Shown one piece after another: positions 5,813 to 6,332 of a DNA stretch of 6,332 nucleotides. The position numbers and the translations under genes are program-made. The stretch is taken from contig JAEZBT010000431.1 in assembly GCA_023426865.1 (NCBI GenBank), positions 1 through 6,332 of the forward strand, written 5' to 3'. Each line of letters begins with the position of its first letter. Positions within the stretch are counted from its first letter, which is position 1. The notes under the pieces were generated by a model, which was not told where the DNA came from, did not search any database, and saw nothing but the letters and a program-made list of their open reading frames with translations. The DNA is from Actinomycetes bacterium. GTDB lineage: Bacteria; Actinomycetota; Actinomycetes; Actinomycetales; Cellulomonadaceae.

Positions 5813-6220
5813 GTGATCGCTCGCATCCGCAAGGCCCTCGACGAGAACGACAAGGGCTTCACCCTTGTCGAGCTTCTCGTCGTCGTCATCATCATCGGCA
5901 TCCTCGCCGCCATCGCCATCCCGGTGTTCCTGAACCAGCGCCAGCGCGCGTGGGTCGCCTCGGTGGAGTCCGACCTCAAGAACGCTGCGATCGCCGCCGA
6001 GACCTGGGCGACGGACAACAACGGCGACTACACCGGCCTGGAGATCGGCACCGCCTCGGCGTCCGACCTCGAGGAGCTCGGTTACAAGCCGACCGATGGT
6101 GTGGACCTCTCCGTCACCACAGCCGACGGCGAGCACTTCGTGCTCAGCGCCGAGCACGACAACCTTGACGGACGCACCTGGAGCTACGACAGCAACGAGG
6201 GCGTGCCGGTCGAGGACTGA
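5813..6220 (+). CDS. pilA: Type IV major prepilin (PilA-like)
   Basis: 135 residues from a GTG. The N-terminus is a textbook class III signal: a short positively charged leader (Arg4, Arg6, Lys7, Lys14) ending KG, cleavage between Gly15 and Phe16, then FTLVELLVVVIIIGILA with Glu20 as the conserved Glu5 of the mature pilin. The hydrophobic alpha-1 helix spans about 17-40. The mature protein of 120 residues is the pilus subunit, processed and N-methylated by a prepilin peptidase not in this window. The globular part is short, has no cysteine, and is very acidic (21 Asp/Glu against 5 Lys/Arg in the mature chain). It lies downstream of pilBTC with its own sigma-28-like promoter. It could be the major pilin or one of several; position and independent promoter favour the major one. 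A type II pseudopilin (GspG-like) is the alternative. Confidence 0.9.
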   Translation: MIARIRKALDENDKGFTLVELLVVVIIIGILAAIAIPVFLNQRQRAWVASVESDLKNAAIAAETWATDNNGDYTGLEIGTASASDLEELGYKPTDGVDLSVTTADGEHFVLSAEHDNLDGRTWSYDSNEGVPVED

Positions 6221-6248
6221 GCATGATCCCCGTTCCGGGGCACTGACA

Positions 6249-6282
6249 CGGTGTGGGGCGTCGTCCGCGGCCCCCCCCACCG
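6249..6282 (+). terminator. Possible GC-rich terminator after pilA
   Basis: CGGTG (6249-6253) plus GGGG (6255-6258) can pair with CCCC (6274-6277) plus CACCG (6278-6282), with T6254 bulged and a 15-base loop. Competing dyads exist: two CCGCGG copies (6265-6270, 6280-6285) and CCCCG-TTC-CGGGG (6228-6240). Any could end the pilA message. The remaining bases to 6332 show no gene that I can support. Confidence 0.28.
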
Positions 6283-6332
6283 CGGTCGCTTTCCCTGCAC
6301 GGCACACCACCGGAGCAGCGCAAGCCCCTAGG

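Noticed and set aside
6068..6100. CCGATG/CCGATC strings inside genes (for example 1541, 6092) as further sigma-28-type sites
   Set aside because: They lack the final A of CCGATA and no CTCAAG-like element lies 22 bases upstream.
5195..6310. Long open frame on the minus strand across pilC and pilA (and similar ones at 915-1781, 1863-2741, 2871-3974)
   Set aside because: Arg/His/Asp-rich low-complexity translations with no motifs, lying antisense to clearly conserved genes; typical of high-GC DNA.

Overview
This is a GC-rich window with strong third-position G/C bias, several GTG starts and actinobacterial-looking promoters. It fits a high-GC Actinomycetota chromosome. A motile Micrococcales relative such as Cellulomonadaceae is my guess, but the exact lineage is inference. 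All five supported genes are on the + strand.

Layout: (1) bases 1-370 hold the 3' part of a shikimate dehydrogenase gene (aroE), cut by the window edge. (2) 469-888 encodes a small secreted protein with a peptidoglycan-binding-like domain, preceded by a possible sigma-70-type promoter and followed by a palindrome. (3) 1020-5599 is a type IV pilus motor block: pilB (extension ATPase), pilT (retraction ATPase with a long proline-rich N-terminal extension) and pilC (inner-membrane platform). pilT and pilC overlap by one base; pilB and pilT are separated by about 110 bp that hold a hairpin and a promoter. (4) 5813-6220 encodes the type IV prepilin PilA with its own upstream region. The last 112 bases hold no gene, only GC-rich dyads.

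How the genes work together: PilA is inserted in the membrane, processed at Gly15/Phe16 by a prepilin peptidase not seen here, and assembled on PilC by PilB. PilT drives disassembly and retraction. PilT and PilB together point to a retractile type IVa-like pilus rather than a simple secretion pseudopilus.

The most notable observation is regulatory. The string CCGATA occurs on the + strand only three times by my reading, once upstream of each of pilB, pilT and pilA. Each time a CTCAAG-like element (CTACAG at pilB) begins exactly 22 bases before it. The distance from CCGATA to the start codon is also the same (46 bases) for pilB and for the preferred pilT start. This matches the flagellar/WhiG-type sigma-28 promoter class and suggests that this pilus belongs to a FliA-like (motility) regulon.
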